Assembly: GCF_947501405.1 (NCBI RefSeq)
Contig: NZ_CANMVK010000001.1
Span: 806,001 to 870,000, forward strand
Length of the DNA stretch: 64,000 nt
Direction of reading: 5' to 3'
Origin: an uncultured Hoeflea sp.
GTDB taxonomy: Bacteria; Pseudomonadota; Alphaproteobacteria; Rhizobiales; Rhizobiaceae
This document shows, piece by piece, positions 35,565 through 45,621 of this stretch (position 1 is the stretch's first letter; the number at the start of each line of letters is the position of its first letter). Both the position numbers and the translations under genes were made by a program. The notes beneath the pieces are model-generated. The model had not been told where the DNA came from and ran no database searches. It was given only the letters and a program-made list of their open reading frames with translations.

Positions 35565-37097
35565 ATGAAACAGATATCACGTCGCACGGTGCTCAAGGGC
35601 TCGGCAGCCGCATTGGCGGTTACCGCCTTAGCCGGTCCGTCGCTCGCTCAGGGAATTGATGAGCTGGTCATTGCCTACAATGTCAATCTGCCGTCCTGGG
35701 ATCCGACCGTTGGGCCGTCGGCGGTCAATCCGACGATCCAGGGCATCTACCAGTCGGTGTTCGATCAGTTCATTCTGCAACAGCCCGACCTGTCGCCGGC
35801 ACCAGGACTTTTGACCGAATGGGGCTGGAATGACGACAAGACCAAGGTGATGATGAAGGTCCGCGAAGGCGTGACCTGGCATGACGGTTCGCCGTTCACC
35901 GCAGAAGACGTCGCCTGGTCGCTGACCCGCGCCGCTGACGAAACCACCGGCAACCCGATCCAGTTCATCTGGTCGACGCTGGGCAACATCAAGGCCGAGG
36001 GCAACATGGTGACGGCCGACGTCACCCGCTTCGAGCCGACCATCTTCAAGTGGATGTATTTCCTCACCGGCTACGTTCTGCCCAAGGCCTATTACGAGAA
36101 GGTCGGGCCGGAAGGTTTTGAGGCGGCGCCGATTGGCACGGGTCCCTATATGGTGGAGAAATTCGAGCGCAACGCCTTCGTGCGCCTGAAAGCCAACCCC
36201 AATTACTGGGGCGGCAAGCCGGACTTCGAGACCGTGACAATCAAATTCGTGACCGACGCGGCCTCGCGTGTCGCCGAGATCGAATCGGGCAATTCGCATG
36301 TGACGCTGGAGATGCCTTACGAGGAGTACGACCGGCTCAAGGGCGGCGACGCCATCATGGGCACCGATGCGCCGATTTCGGACATCGGCATGATCTTCTT
36401 GAACGATATCGAGGCGATGCTGGACCCGAATGTGCGTATGGCCGCAGCCATGGCAATCGACAAGAAGCTGATCATCGACCGGTTGCTTTCAGGCTATGGT
36501 GTGGCGATCGACACGCTGCAGACGCCGGACTACATTGCCTATGATCCCGCGATCACGGTTCCGCACGATCCGGACAAGGCCAAGGCGCTGCTGGCGGAAT
36601 CGGGCTTCTCGCCGGAAAATCCGGTCAAGTTCAAGATCCAGACCACGCGCGGATTCAAGCCCAAGGACTACGAGATCGTCCAGGCGATCGTCGGGCTGTG
36701 GCGCAATGTCGGTATCGAAGCGGAGATCGAAGTCTACGAGATCGCCAAGCATTTCGAGCTGCGCGCAGCCGATCAGCTTGCGCCGGCAGCCTTCTACAAC
36801 TGGGGCAACTCGGTGGGGGATCCGACCACTTCGACCGGCTTTGCCATGTTCGGCCCGTCGCCGCATTCGGTGTGGGACGGCGAGGATCTGGTCGGCAAGA
36901 TCGGGCCTCTGTGGGGCGAGGCCGATGAGGACAAGCGCATCGCGGGCTGGAAGGAAGTGGACAAATACATCGCCGAGAACGCGCTGGTGATCCCGCTTCT
37001 GCAGTATGTGCAGCCGATCCTGCATGCACCTGGCGTTTCGGTAACGCCGCATGCTTCGGGTGCGCTGCTTCCGCATCTGATGAAGCGCGCGTCCTAA
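35565..37097 (+). CDS. ABC transporter substrate-binding protein, family 5, Tat-exported
   Basis: A 510-residue periplasmic binding protein of the DppA/OppA class with a twin-arginine signal (SRRTVLKG, hydrophobic core, GPSLAQG). Typical segments are VREGVTWHDGSPFTAEDVAWS and IGTGPYMVEKFERN. AGGGAGA precedes the start. It is followed by a strong hairpin and then the permease and ATPase genes of the same system. The cargo is probably a small peptide or modified amino acid feeding the surrounding oxidases. Confidence 0.92.
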   Translation: MKQISRRTVLKGSAAALAVTALAGPSLAQGIDELVIAYNVNLPSWDPTVGPSAVNPTIQGIYQSVFDQFILQQPDLSPAPGLLTEWGWNDDKTKVMMKVREGVTWHDGSPFTAEDVAWSLTRAADETTGNPIQFIWSTLGNIKAEGNMVTADVTRFEPTIFKWMYFLTGYVLPKAYYEKVGPEGFEAAPIGTGPYMVEKFERNAFVRLKANPNYWGGKPDFETVTIKFVTDAASRVAEIESGNSHVTLEMPYEEYDRLKGGDAIMGTDAPISDIGMIFLNDIEAMLDPNVRMAAAMAIDKKLIIDRLLSGYGVAIDTLQTPDYIAYDPAITVPHDPDKAKALLAESGFSPENPVKFKIQTTRGFKPKDYEIVQAIVGLWRNVGIEAEIEVYEIAKHFELRAADQLAPAAFYNWGNSVGDPTTSTGFAMFGPSPHSVWDGEDLVGKIGPLWGEADEDKRIAGWKEVDKYIAENALVIPLLQYVQPILHAPGVSVTPHASGALLPHLMKRAS

Positions 37098-37112
37098 CCC
37101 ATTGCAAATTCA

Positions 37113-37145
37113 CGGCCGCCGCCGTTACTGGCGGCGGCCGGTTTT
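37113..37145 (+). terminator. Intra-operon attenuator hairpin
   Basis: Perfect 11-bp stem CGGCCGCCGCC (37113-37123) with GGCGGCGGCCG (37130-37140), six-base loop, then GTTTT. It lies between the binding-protein and permease genes, where partial termination would give excess binding protein. Confidence 0.85.
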
Positions 37146-37160
37146 CAGGAAAAATCCGTT

Positions 37161-38171
37161 TTGAAACTGTTGCGCGCGATCCTGCTTCGCCTGGCGACCA
37201 TGTCCGTGACCCTGATCGGGGCCGCCGTCGTGGTGTTTTTCGTTATCCGCATTGTGCCCGGCAATCCCATCGCCATGATGCTGCCGCCCGGCGCGTCGGA
37301 AGATGATATTGCCCGGCTGACGGCCCATTACGGCCTGGACAAATCCATCTTCGAGCAATTCGTCATCTGGCTGGGCGGTGTGTTTCAGGGCGATTTCGGC
37401 ACCTCGATCTCGCTGCGCCAGCCGGTGATGCCGCTGGTCCTGGGACGGTTGCCGGCGACGATGGAGCTGGCGATCTTCGCGTTGGTGATTGCCGTGGTGA
37501 TCGGTGGCGCGATGGCGCTGACCGGTGTGCGTTACCGGGCGACGCGCACCGAAACGGCCATCGATGTCGCCAATGGCGTGGGGTTGTCGATCCCAGATTT
37601 TCTCTGGGCGCTGATCCTGATCGTGCTGTTCGGTGTGCTGATGCCGGTGTTTCATATCTCCGGCCGCATTTCGCCGTCGCTGGATCTGCCGTTCGTCACG
37701 CAGTTCTATGTGTTTGAAAGCATCGCGCGGCTCAGGTTCGATCTGTGGTGGGATCTGCTCAAGCACATGTTCATGCCGGCGTTGGCGCTGGCGATCCCGC
37801 TGGCGGCGATCATCAGCCAGTTGCTCAAGCAGTCGCTGAAAGAAACCATGCATCTCGATTATGTCACGCTGTCGCGCACCAAGGGCTATGGCGAAAACCA
37901 TGTGATCGTTTCGGAAGCCCTGCCCAATGCGGTGCTGCCGACGCTTACCTTGATCGGCGTGCAGTTTACCTTCCTGATTGGCGGCACGGTGATCATCGAG
38001 CGGCTGTTTTCCTATGAGGGTCTCGGGAATATGGCGATCGACGCGGTCATCAACCGCGATCTGCCGCTGATCCAGGGCATCGTCATCGTGTTCGCGCTGC
38101 TGTTTACGGTGATCAATCTGATTGTCGACATGACCTATGCGCTGCTTAATCCGAGGCTGCGTCATGCTTGA
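37161..38171 (+). CDS. Peptide-type ABC transporter permease (DppB-like)
   Basis: A 336-residue DppB-type membrane protein with first helix SVTLIGAAVVVFFVIRIVPG, the loop LPPGASEDDI and coupling segment LSRTKGYGENHVIVSEALPN. Start is TTG at 37161, with AGGA about ten bases upstream and no nearby ATG. It overlaps the next permease by 8 bp. Confidence 0.92.
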   Translation: MKLLRAILLRLATMSVTLIGAAVVVFFVIRIVPGNPIAMMLPPGASEDDIARLTAHYGLDKSIFEQFVIWLGGVFQGDFGTSISLRQPVMPLVLGRLPATMELAIFALVIAVVIGGAMALTGVRYRATRTETAIDVANGVGLSIPDFLWALILIVLFGVLMPVFHISGRISPSLDLPFVTQFYVFESIARLRFDLWWDLLKHMFMPALALAIPLAAIISQLLKQSLKETMHLDYVTLSRTKGYGENHVIVSEALPNAVLPTLTLIGVQFTFLIGGTVIIERLFSYEGLGNMAIDAVINRDLPLIQGIVIVFALLFTVINLIVDMTYALLNPRLRHA

Positions 38172-39015
38172 TGGCCGCGGAACTCTCAAACGCCGCGCCG
38201 GCGCAAGGCTGTGGCTGTCGGGCATCTGGCTTGGGGTCATGGCGTTGCTGGCGTTGTTTGCGCCGCTGGTCAGTCCGCATGATCCGCTGACGCAGGATCT
38301 GTTTGCCGGTCGGCTGCCGCCGTTCTGGGTCGAGGGCGCCGATCCGGCCTATCTGTTGGGCACCGATAGCCTGGGCCGGGATGTGCTGTCGCGGATCATC
38401 CATGGCGCGCGGATTGCCTTTTCAGTAGCACTTGTTGCGGGCATTGCGACCGCGCTGGTCGGTTCGCTGCTGGGATTGCTGGCGGGCTATATGCGCGGCT
38501 GGGTGGATGTGGTGATCTCGCGGCTGGTGGATATCTGGATGGCGTTTCCGCCGGTACTGTTCGCCATTCTTCTGATCGCGGTGCTCGGCACCGGGCTGAC
38601 CTCGATCATCATCGCCATCGTGGTGATCGACTGGACCCGGTTTTGCCGTGTGGTGCGGGCCGAGGCGATGAACCAGTCGGCGATGGACTATGTTTCCAGC
38701 GCAGTGGTCGCCGGGCGGCCGCGCATGGACATCTTGTGGCGTGAGATCCTGCCCAATGTGCTGCCCACCATCGTCGCGCTACTAACGCTGGAAATGGGCA
38801 TCGCCGTTATCGTCGAGGCGATCTTGTCCTTCGTCAATCTGTCGATCTCCTCCGACGCGCCGACCTGGGGCGGGATGATCGCCGAGGGCCGCACCTCGAT
38901 CTATCAGGCCTGGTGGGTGCTGGCGTTCCCGCTCGGGGTTTTGTTTCTGACCGTCCTGTCCTTCAGCCAGTTCGGCGAAGGCCTCAAGGACCGCTTCGAT
39001 CCGGTGTTGCGATGA
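38164..39015 (+). CDS. Peptide-type ABC transporter permease (DppC-like)
   Basis: A 283-residue DppC-type permease with GTDSLGRDVLSRIIHGAR and the coupling loop SSAVVAGRPRMDILWREILPN. ATG at 38164 overlaps the stop of the DppB-like gene. Its stop overlaps the next ATG (ATGA at 39012). Confidence 0.92.
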   Translation: MLDGRGTLKRRAGARLWLSGIWLGVMALLALFAPLVSPHDPLTQDLFAGRLPPFWVEGADPAYLLGTDSLGRDVLSRIIHGARIAFSVALVAGIATALVGSLLGLLAGYMRGWVDVVISRLVDIWMAFPPVLFAILLIAVLGTGLTSIIIAIVVIDWTRFCRVVRAEAMNQSAMDYVSSAVVAGRPRMDILWREILPNVLPTIVALLTLEMGIAVIVEAILSFVNLSISSDAPTWGGMIAEGRTSIYQAWWVLAFPLGVLFLTVLSFSQFGEGLKDRFDPVLR

Positions 39016-39893
39016 GTGCGTTTTTGACCGTCGACAATCTCTCCGCATCGATCCGCGGCAACATTCGTCAACGGGTGTTGCGGTCGGTTTCCTTTTCCAT
39101 CGACACCGGCGAGGTGCTGGGGCTGGTGGGCGAAAGCGGTGCCGGCAAGAGCATGATCGGCAAGGCCATTTTGGGGATACTGCCCTCCGCGGTGGAGGTT
39201 GTGGAAGGCGAGATCCAGCTCGACGGACACAATCTCATGGCCATGAAACAGGCTGACCGCCGGCGGTTGATCGGAGCGACCGCGGCGCTGATCCCGCAAG
39301 ACCCGCTGACCGCGCTCAATCCGTCGCGGCGCATAGAGCCGCAGATCACCAACCGGCTGGTCGACATTTTGGGGTGGAGCAAGCGGGACGCGCGGCTCAG
39401 GGCTCTCGAACTGCTGGACGAAGTGCATATCGACAATCCGGAACGGGTGATGGGCAGCTATCCGCACGAATTGTCAGGCGGCATGCGTCAGCGGGTGCTG
39501 ATCGCCTCGGCCTTTGCCGCCAATCCCAAGCTGGTGGTCGCCGACGAGCCGACCACGGCGCTGGATGTGACCGTTCAAAAGCAGATTCTCAGGCTGATCC
39601 GTGAATTACAGACCCGGCATGAAACCGCGATGGTGTTCGTCACCCACGATCTTGGCGTGGTCTCCAAGGTCTGCCAGCGGCTGTCGGTGCTCTACGGCGG
39701 GATGGTGGTTGAGAGCTCGGATGTGCCGGCATTCTTTGGCGGGCCGGGCCACGCCTATTCGCGGGCGCTGCTGGCCGCGACGCCGAAATACACCGACCCT
39801 GAAGCGTCGCTGCTGCCGGTCGATGAGGCGGTGATCGCGCAGGTGTCCGGCGAAGTGCTGGCTGCGGATGAGGGGTGGCGTCATGGCGCTTGA
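39012..39893 (+). CDS. Peptide-type ABC transporter ATP-binding protein (DppD-like)
   Basis: A 293-residue ATPase with Walker [11 protein letters not shown], signature LSGGMRQRV and Walker [13 protein letters not shown]. It is slightly short for DppD (about 325), ending soon after the C-terminal [12 protein letters not shown] motif. It overlaps its neighbours on both sides in the operon. Confidence 0.92.
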   Translation: MSAFLTVDNLSASIRGNIRQRVLRSVSFSIDTGEVLGLVGESGAGKSMIGKAILGILPSAVEVVEGEIQLDGHNLMAMKQADRRRLIGATAALIPQDPLTALNPSRRIEPQITNRLVDILGWSKRDARLRALELLDEVHIDNPERVMGSYPHELSGGMRQRVLIASAFAANPKLVVADEPTTALDVTVQKQILRLIRELQTRHETAMVFVTHDLGVVSKVCQRLSVLYGGMVVESSDVPAFFGGPGHAYSRALLAATPKYTDPEASLLPVDEAVIAQVSGEVLAADEGWRHGA

Positions 39894-40692
39894 GGACAGC
39901 CTGTTTTCAGTTTCCGGCCTTGAGGTGGCGTTGCCGGATATGGCGGCCAAGCCGGTGTTCGGCCGTGCGCCGCTGATCCAGATCCTCAAGGGCATCAACC
40001 TCGAAATTACCCGCGGTTCGGTGCTGGGTATCGTCGGCGGATCGGGCTCGGGCAAATCAACGCTGGGCCGGGCATTGCTGCGACTGCTGGAGCCCACCGG
40101 CGGAACCATCCGGTTTGACGGTCAGGACATTACCCATCTCAACGAAGACGCGCTGCGGCCGATCCGCCGGCGCATGCAGATGATCTTCCAGGACCCGATG
40201 TCGTCGCTTAATCCGCGCCGCCGGGTGGGGGCGATCATCGCCGATCCGCTGCTGATGCATGAATTTGATGCCATCGATGCGCGGGTCGATGATGCGCTCG
40301 ATCATGTCGGACTGCCGCGCGGGTTCAAAAGCCGCTATCCGCATGAACTCTCCGGCGGCCAGCGCCAGCGGGTGGGCATTGCCCGGGCGATCGCACTCAA
40401 ACCGGAATTCATTCTCGCCGACGAGATCGTCTCCGGCCTGGATGTGTCGTCGCAGGCGCAGGTGCTCAATGTGCTTGATAATCTGGTCAAGGAGCTCGGA
40501 TTGACGCTGGCCTTCATCAGCCACGATCTCTCCGTGATCCGGCGGCTGTGCGACCGGGTGATGGTGCTCAATCGCGGCGAAATCGCCGAGTTTGCCAACA
40601 CCGATCGCCTGTTCGCCGCGCCGCAATCGGCCTATACGCGTGAATTGATGGACGCCATTCCGCTGCCCGATCCCAATCAGGCGAACTGGTAG
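39883..40692 (+). CDS. Peptide-type ABC transporter ATP-binding protein (DppF-like)
   Basis: A 269-residue ATPase with [19 protein letters not shown] and [19 protein letters not shown] at 39883 is preferred over 39868 because AGGGG (39870-39874) is positioned for it. It is shorter than usual DppF, ending at [12 protein letters not shown]. It completes the second peptide-type importer. Confidence 0.92.
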   Translation: MALEDSLFSVSGLEVALPDMAAKPVFGRAPLIQILKGINLEITRGSVLGIVGGSGSGKSTLGRALLRLLEPTGGTIRFDGQDITHLNEDALRPIRRRMQMIFQDPMSSLNPRRRVGAIIADPLLMHEFDAIDARVDDALDHVGLPRGFKSRYPHELSGGQRQRVGIARAIALKPEFILADEIVSGLDVSSQAQVLNVLDNLVKELGLTLAFISHDLSVIRRLCDRVMVLNRGEIAEFANTDRLFAAPQSAYTRELMDAIPLPDPNQANW

Positions 40693-40746
40693 CGGGTGGC
40701 CGAGCTGCCATTCGACGGAAGCGCGCATCACAGTGGGAGAAGACCG

Positions 40747-41904
40747 ATGGCAGCCAGAACCAATCCGGACATCGACGATGGCTCGGGCTATCTGCTTTAT
40801 CATTCGATTGGGCAGTATCCCGGCAAGGCGGACGCCATGGCGGGCGCGCTTGCATCCTTCGCTGAATGCTGGGGGGCGGCCAATGATGATCAATGGGGCT
40901 ATGCGCTGGGTCAGCGGCAGCGCTTCATTGAATTGTGGAGCCGCCTGCTTAATGCACCCGAAGCCTCTCTGACGACGACCGAAAACGTCACCAGCGCACT
41001 GGCGGCACTGATCATGGCGTTGCCGCGTGACAGGCTCGAGGGCAGGGTGGTGCTGGTGGCGGGTGACTGTTTCCCGAGCCTGCATTTTCTGTTGACCGGC
41101 ATGTCCGAGCGTTACGGCTTCACCTTGCGGACCGTTCCATTGCGGGAAGGAGCTGACTGGGTCGAGGACGAGGATGTCATGTCTGCCTGGGGGCCGGAGG
41201 TCGGGCTGGCGCTGCTGACCTGGGTCAGTTCCACTTCCTCGCATCGCTGCGATCTGAAAACGCTGGTGGCTCATGGCCGCGCGCAGGGTTCGGTGATCGG
41301 GGTCGATATAACCCAGGCCGCTGGCCTGATCCCCTATGATTGCCAGGCTGTGGGCGCCGATTTTGCGGTGTCGACCAGTTTGAAATGGATGTGCGGTTCG
41401 CCCGGCGGCGGGATCTTGCAGGTGATGCCCGACGTAATCGCGCGCTGCCAGCCGACCTTGCGCGGCTGGTTCAGCCAGGATGACATTTTCTCCTGGGATA
41501 TCAACGCCTTTGCCTATGCGCCCGATATCCGCCGCTTCGACAATGGCACGCCGGCCGTGATGGCCTGCGTGGCCAGTGTGCCGGCACTTGAATGGCACGC
41601 CGAACAGGATTGGCCGGCGCTGCTCGCTCAAAACCGGGAGCAGTGTGCGCTGATCATCGAAGCCGCGGATGCGGCCGGCCTGGCGCTGGCCTCGCCGCGG
41701 GACGAGGCGGCGCGGGGCGGCAGTGTGATGCTGCGGCTGGGCGACCGGATCGATCCGACGGATTTGCTTGCCCGGTTGCGGAACCAGTCGGTGTTCGCCG
41801 ATGCCCGCGGGCCGATTCTGCGGTGTTCGCCGGGCTTCATGACCACCGAGCATGGCATCGCCCGGCTGACCGGGATTTTGACCGGCCTGTCAGCGGTGGA
41901 CTGA
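40747..41904 (+). CDS. Class V aminotransferase-fold PLP enzyme, kynureninase-like
   Basis: A 385-residue fold-type I PLP enzyme. The predicted Schiff-base lysine is Lys213 in [14 protein letters not shown], preceded by the cofactor-binding [13 protein letters not shown]. The pattern (D-x-x-Q/H-x-A-G ... K-W/Y ... G-x-P-G) resembles kynureninase and cysteine-desulfurase-like proteins, but it diverges clearly from the true KynU at 50151. ATG at 40747 has GGGAG upstream. It closes the transporter operon and may cleave or deaminate the imported compound. Confidence 0.82.
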   Translation: MAARTNPDIDDGSGYLLYHSIGQYPGKADAMAGALASFAECWGAANDDQWGYALGQRQRFIELWSRLLNAPEASLTTTENVTSALAALIMALPRDRLEGRVVLVAGDCFPSLHFLLTGMSERYGFTLRTVPLREGADWVEDEDVMSAWGPEVGLALLTWVSSTSSHRCDLKTLVAHGRAQGSVIGVDITQAAGLIPYDCQAVGADFAVSTSLKWMCGSPGGGILQVMPDVIARCQPTLRGWFSQDDIFSWDINAFAYAPDIRRFDNGTPAVMACVASVPALEWHAEQDWPALLAQNREQCALIIEAADAAGLALASPRDEAARGGSVMLRLGDRIDPTDLLARLRNQSVFADARGPILRCSPGFMTTEHGIARLTGILTGLSAVD

Positions 41905-41988
41905 GCGTTGGAGGGCATTGCGCAGACGCGGGATCCCGCTGCTCGGTGGACTACTGTCCGGATGGCGCGCAAGTTTCTTGTCGCATAA

Positions 41989-42008
41989 ACATTTTATGCT
42001 TGAAATAT
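41989..42008. promoter_or_regulatory. Putative operator of the anthranilate-module MarR protein, site 1
   Basis: This 20-bp site (ACATTTTATGCTTGAAATAT) matches the one at 52291-52310 at 16 of 20 positions. It overlaps a perfect inverted repeat GCATAAA-CAT-TTTATGC (41983-41999). It lies about 55 bp before the start of the 2-aminobenzoyl-CoA monooxygenase gene, in an AT-rich patch. Binding by the MarR protein encoded at 45120 is inferred. Confidence 0.6.
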
Positions 42009-42061
42009 CTGACTTCGCGCTTAAACTCCTCTTCATGGAAATCAGACCGGAGGCGCGGAAA

Positions 42062-44359
42062 ATGAGAATCGTATGTTTGGGTGGCGGTCCTGCAGGTCTG
42101 TATTTCGCGATCTCGATGAAACTGCGCGATCCCGCGCACGAAGTTGTGGTGATCGAGCGCAACAAGGCCAATGACACCTTTGGCTGGGGCGTTGTGCTGT
42201 CTGACGACGCCTTGAGCCAGATGCAGGAAAACGATCCCAAGAGCACCGAGGCGATCCGTAGCCATTTTGCCTACTGGGATGACATCGCGGTGGTTCACCA
42301 GGGCCGCCGCACCGTTTCGGGTGGCCACGGATTTGCCGGGATCGGCCGCAAGCAGATGCTGATCCTGCTTCAGGAGCGCGCCCGTGAGCTGGGGGTGGAT
42401 TTGCGGTTCGAGACCGAGTTCAAGGCGGCTGAGGAATACCGCAAGGAATATGATCTGGTGGTTGGCGCCGACGGCATCAACTCGCTGGTGCGCGGCGAAT
42501 ATGAAGATGTGTTCAAGCCCGATATCGACGTTCGCAAATGCAAGTTTGTCTGGCTGGGCACCCACCAGCGCTTTGATGACGCCTTCACCTTCATTTTCGA
42601 AAAGACCGAGCACGGCTGGGTCTGGGCGCATGTCTACCAGTTTGACGACAACACCGCGACGTTCATCGTTGAGTGCCTGCCCGACACCTGGGACCGGTGG
42701 GGTTTTGAGGATATGTCCAAGGAGGAAACGGTCGAGACCTGCCGCAAGATTTTCGAAAGCCATCTGGGCGGTCATGACCTGATGTCCAATGCCGCCCATC
42801 TCAGGGGCTCGGCGGTGTGGATGCAGTTTCCGCGGGTGATCTGCGAGAAGTGGTATCATGAAAATGTGGTGCTGATGGGCGATGCGGCGGCGACCGGGCA
42901 TTTTTCCATCGGTTCGGGTTCGCGGCTGGCCTTTGACAGCGCCATCGCGCTTGCCGATTTCCTGCATTCGGAACCGACCCTGGAAGGCGCCTTCGAGCGC
43001 TATCAGGAAGAGCGCCGACTCGAAGTGCTGCGTCTGCAATCGGCGGCACGCAACAGCCTGGAATGGTTTGAGGAAGTCGAACGCTATCTCGATCTCGATC
43101 CGGTGCAGTTCAACTACTCCTTGCTGACCCGCTCGCAGCGTATCAGTCACGAAAATCTCAGGCTGCGCGACCAGGAATGGCTGGAAACCGCCGAGCGCTG
43201 GTTCCAGTCCCAGGCCGGAGTTCCGGACAACGCGTCAGTGCGGCGGCCAATGTTTGCGCCCTACAAGATGCGCGACATGGAGCTCAAGAACCGCGTCGTG
43301 GTTTCGCCAATGGCGCAATATAAGGCGGTCGATGGCTGTCCCACCGATTGGCATCTCGTCCACTACGGCGAACGCGCCAAGGGCGGCGCCGGTCTGGTCT
43401 ATACCGAGATGACCTGCGTGTCCCCGGAAGGCCGGATCACGCCGGGCTGCCCCGGCTTCTACGCACCGGAACACGAGGAAGCCTGGCGGCGGATCGTAGA
43501 TTTCATTCATCGCGAAAGCGACGCCAAGGTGTGCGCGCAGATCGGCCATTCCGGTGCGAAAGGCTCGACCCAGCTTGGCTGGGAGATCATGGACGCGCCA
43601 CTCAAGGGCGAAAACTGGCCAATCATGGCGGCGTCCGACGTGGCCTGGTCGAAAGACAACCAGACGCCCAAGGCCATGACCCGCAAGGATATGGACACGG
43701 TGCGCGACCAGTTCCTCGCCGCCACTGAAATGGCCGAGCGCGCCGGTTTCGACATGATCGAAGTGCATATGGCGCATGGCTATCTGCTGTCGTCCTTCAT
43801 CACGCCGCTGACCAATCGGCGTGACGACGAATATGGTGGCAGCCTGGAAAACCGGATGCGCTATCCGCTCGAAATCTACCATGCGATGCGCGAGGCCTGG
43901 CCAAAGCACAAGCCGATGGCGGTGCGCATTTCGGCCAATGACTGGGTCGGCGATGATGGCGTCACGCCGTCGGAAGCGGTGGAAATCGCGCTGATGCTCA
44001 AGGCTGCGGGTGTCGACATTTGCGACGTGTCCGCGGGGCAGACCTCAAAGCACGCCAAGCCTGTCTATGGCCGCATGTTCCAGACGCCGTTTGCCGACCA
44101 GATCCGCAACGAAGCGGATATGGCGACCATGGCGGTGGGCAACATCTATGAGCCCGATCACGTCAATTCGATCCTGATGGCCGGCCGCGCGGACCTCGTC
44201 TGCCTGGCGCGTCCGCACCTGGCCAATCCCTATTGGACGCTGCATGCGGCGAGCACATTGGGCGATCAAGTGGAGAAGTGGCCGGATCCCTATCATCCGG
44301 GCCGCGACCAGCTCTGGCGTCTGGCCGAGCGTGCAGACACCACGCTGGGGAAGGTGTGA
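42062..44359 (+). CDS. Fused flavin monooxygenase / Old Yellow Enzyme, 2-aminobenzoyl-CoA monooxygenase/reductase type
   Basis: A 765-residue two-domain flavoenzyme. Residues 1-385 are a group A FAD monooxygenase ([25 protein letters not shown]). Residues from about 397 are an FMN Old-Yellow-Enzyme reductase ([46 protein letters not shown]). This architecture matches 2-aminobenzoyl-CoA monooxygenase/reductase, which hydroxylates and then reduces anthranilyl-CoA, removing its aromaticity. Databases often label it bifunctional salicylyl-CoA 5-hydroxylase. The kynureninase, tryptophan dioxygenase and aryl-CoA ligase in the same operon favour anthranilyl-CoA. ATG at 42062 has GGAGG upstream. Confidence 0.88.
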   Translation: MRIVCLGGGPAGLYFAISMKLRDPAHEVVVIERNKANDTFGWGVVLSDDALSQMQENDPKSTEAIRSHFAYWDDIAVVHQGRRTVSGGHGFAGIGRKQMLILLQERARELGVDLRFETEFKAAEEYRKEYDLVVGADGINSLVRGEYEDVFKPDIDVRKCKFVWLGTHQRFDDAFTFIFEKTEHGWVWAHVYQFDDNTATFIVECLPDTWDRWGFEDMSKEETVETCRKIFESHLGGHDLMSNAAHLRGSAVWMQFPRVICEKWYHENVVLMGDAAATGHFSIGSGSRLAFDSAIALADFLHSEPTLEGAFERYQEERRLEVLRLQSAARNSLEWFEEVERYLDLDPVQFNYSLLTRSQRISHENLRLRDQEWLETAERWFQSQAGVPDNASVRRPMFAPYKMRDMELKNRVVVSPMAQYKAVDGCPTDWHLVHYGERAKGGAGLVYTEMTCVSPEGRITPGCPGFYAPEHEEAWRRIVDFIHRESDAKVCAQIGHSGAKGSTQLGWEIMDAPLKGENWPIMAASDVAWSKDNQTPKAMTRKDMDTVRDQFLAATEMAERAGFDMIEVHMAHGYLLSSFITPLTNRRDDEYGGSLENRMRYPLEIYHAMREAWPKHKPMAVRISANDWVGDDGVTPSEAVEIALMLKAAGVDICDVSAGQTSKHAKPVYGRMFQTPFADQIRNEADMATMAVGNIYEPDHVNSILMAGRADLVCLARPHLANPYWTLHAASTLGDQVEKWPDPYHPGRDQLWRLAERADTTLGKV

Positions 44360-44361
44360 TC

Positions 44362-45123
44362 ATGACGGAAATGATGGGGCACCATGTCATTGTCACCGGC
44401 GCCGGATCGGGCGCCGGGGAGGCGATCGCGCTGGCGTTCGCATCACAAAGCGCGCGGGTGACCGCGATCGGCCGCCGGCTCGAACCGCTTGAGGCACTGG
44501 CCGTGCGCAATGACCGGATCATCGCTGTTTCCGCCGATGTCACGGATGCGACGGGCATGGAAGCGGCCATCGCCCGCGCTGTGGAAAAGAACGGGGCGCC
44601 GACAATTGTTATCGCCAATGCCGGCTCGGCGGAAAGCGCACCGTTTCTGCGCACCGGCCCGGAGTTGCTCCAATCCATGCTGGATGTGAATTTGATAGGT
44701 GTTTTCAACACATTCCAGGCAAGCCTTGCCAAGATGAATCAAAAGCTGCCCGGGCGTCTTTTGGCGATTGCATCGACTGCCGGTCTCAAGGGTTACGGCT
44801 ATGTCAGCGCCTATTGCGCAGCCAAGCACGGGGTCATCGGGCTGGTGCGCAGTCTAGGTCTGGAGCTGGCAAAGACAGGTGTGACCGTCAATGCTATATG
44901 TCCCGGGTTCACGGACACGCCGATGCTGCACAAGTCGATCGACAATATTGTCGCCAAGACCGGGCGCAGCCGGCAGGAGGCTGAGGCATCCTTGCGCGAT
45001 GTCAATCCGCAAGGCCGCTTCATCCAGCCGGACGAGATCGCCGAGACGGCGATTTGGCTTTGTAGCGACGCCGCGGCCTCGATCACCGGTCAGGCGATCA
45101 CGCTGTCGGGAGGGGAAACATGA
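44362..45123 (+). CDS. Short-chain dehydrogenase/reductase
   Basis: A 253-residue SDR with TGAGSGAG near residue 14, NAG (NANAG-like IANAG), catalytic Ser and YCAAK (Tyr-x3-Lys). In this operon it is a good candidate for the 3-hydroxyacyl-CoA dehydrogenase or for oxidising the alicyclic hydroxyl formed after dearomatisation. Start is 2 bp after the monooxygenase stop; its stop overlaps the MarR start (ATGA). Confidence 0.9.
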   Translation: MTEMMGHHVIVTGAGSGAGEAIALAFASQSARVTAIGRRLEPLEALAVRNDRIIAVSADVTDATGMEAAIARAVEKNGAPTIVIANAGSAESAPFLRTGPELLQSMLDVNLIGVFNTFQASLAKMNQKLPGRLLAIASTAGLKGYGYVSAYCAAKHGVIGLVRSLGLELAKTGVTVNAICPGFTDTPMLHKSIDNIVAKTGRSRQEAEASLRDVNPQGRFIQPDEIAETAIWLCSDAAASITGQAITLSGGET

Positions 45124-45617
45124 GCGACCACCGCGCCATCCAATCTGATCAACTCGATGCGGTGAGCGATCCCGCCGCCTCCAAGGCACGGCTGCGGCTG
45201 TGGCTCAAGCTGCTCAAGGCCACCAAGCACGTGGAAGGCGAGCTGCGCGAGAGTTTCCGCACCGATTTCGACACCACGCTGCCGCGATTTGACGTGATGG
45301 CGGCGCTCGACCGTGTCGAGGCAGGCCTGAAGATGAGTGAGCTGTCGAGCGTTCTGCGCGTTTCCAACGGCAACGTCACCGGGATTGTCGACCGGCTGGT
45401 CGATGACGGTGTGCTGGTACGCGTACCCGTCGATCACGACCGCCGCGCCACGACCGTGCGCCTGACGCGGGCGGGCAAGGAGCAGTTCGCCGCCATGGCC
45501 GCCAAGCATGAAGCCTGGATCGACGAGATGCTGGGCGCGGTCGACGCCAGTGAAATCCAGGCGATGTCCGACCAACTCGAGCGCATCGCCAGCAAACGCA
45601 ACAAGAAAGACACCTGA
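45120..45617 (+). CDS. MarR-family regulator of the anthranilate module
   Basis: A 165-residue winged-helix protein ([37 protein letters not shown]). MarR proteins in aryl-CoA operons (for example CouR, BadR) often respond to the CoA thioester, so 2-aminobenzoyl-CoA is a plausible inducer. Similar 20-bp palindromic sites before this operon (41989) and before the transporter operon (52291) are likely targets. Confidence 0.88.
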   Translation: MSDHRAIQSDQLDAVSDPAASKARLRLWLKLLKATKHVEGELRESFRTDFDTTLPRFDVMAALDRVEAGLKMSELSSVLRVSNGNVTGIVDRLVDDGVLVRVPVDHDRRATTVRLTRAGKEQFAAMAAKHEAWIDEMLGAVDASEIQAMSDQLERIASKRNKKDT

Positions 45618-45621
45618 CCCG

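Noticed and set aside
41928-41939. GCGGGATCCCGC perfect palindrome after the PLP enzyme gene
   Set aside because: It has no loop and no U-run, so it is not a convincing terminator; a 12-bp palindrome is plausible by chance in GC-rich DNA.
42062-44359. Salicylyl-CoA 5-hydroxylase as the specific function
   Set aside because: This is a common database label for the fused architecture. Kynureninase, tryptophan dioxygenase and beta-oxidation genes in the operon favour anthranilyl-CoA; salicylyl-CoA is kept only as an alternative.
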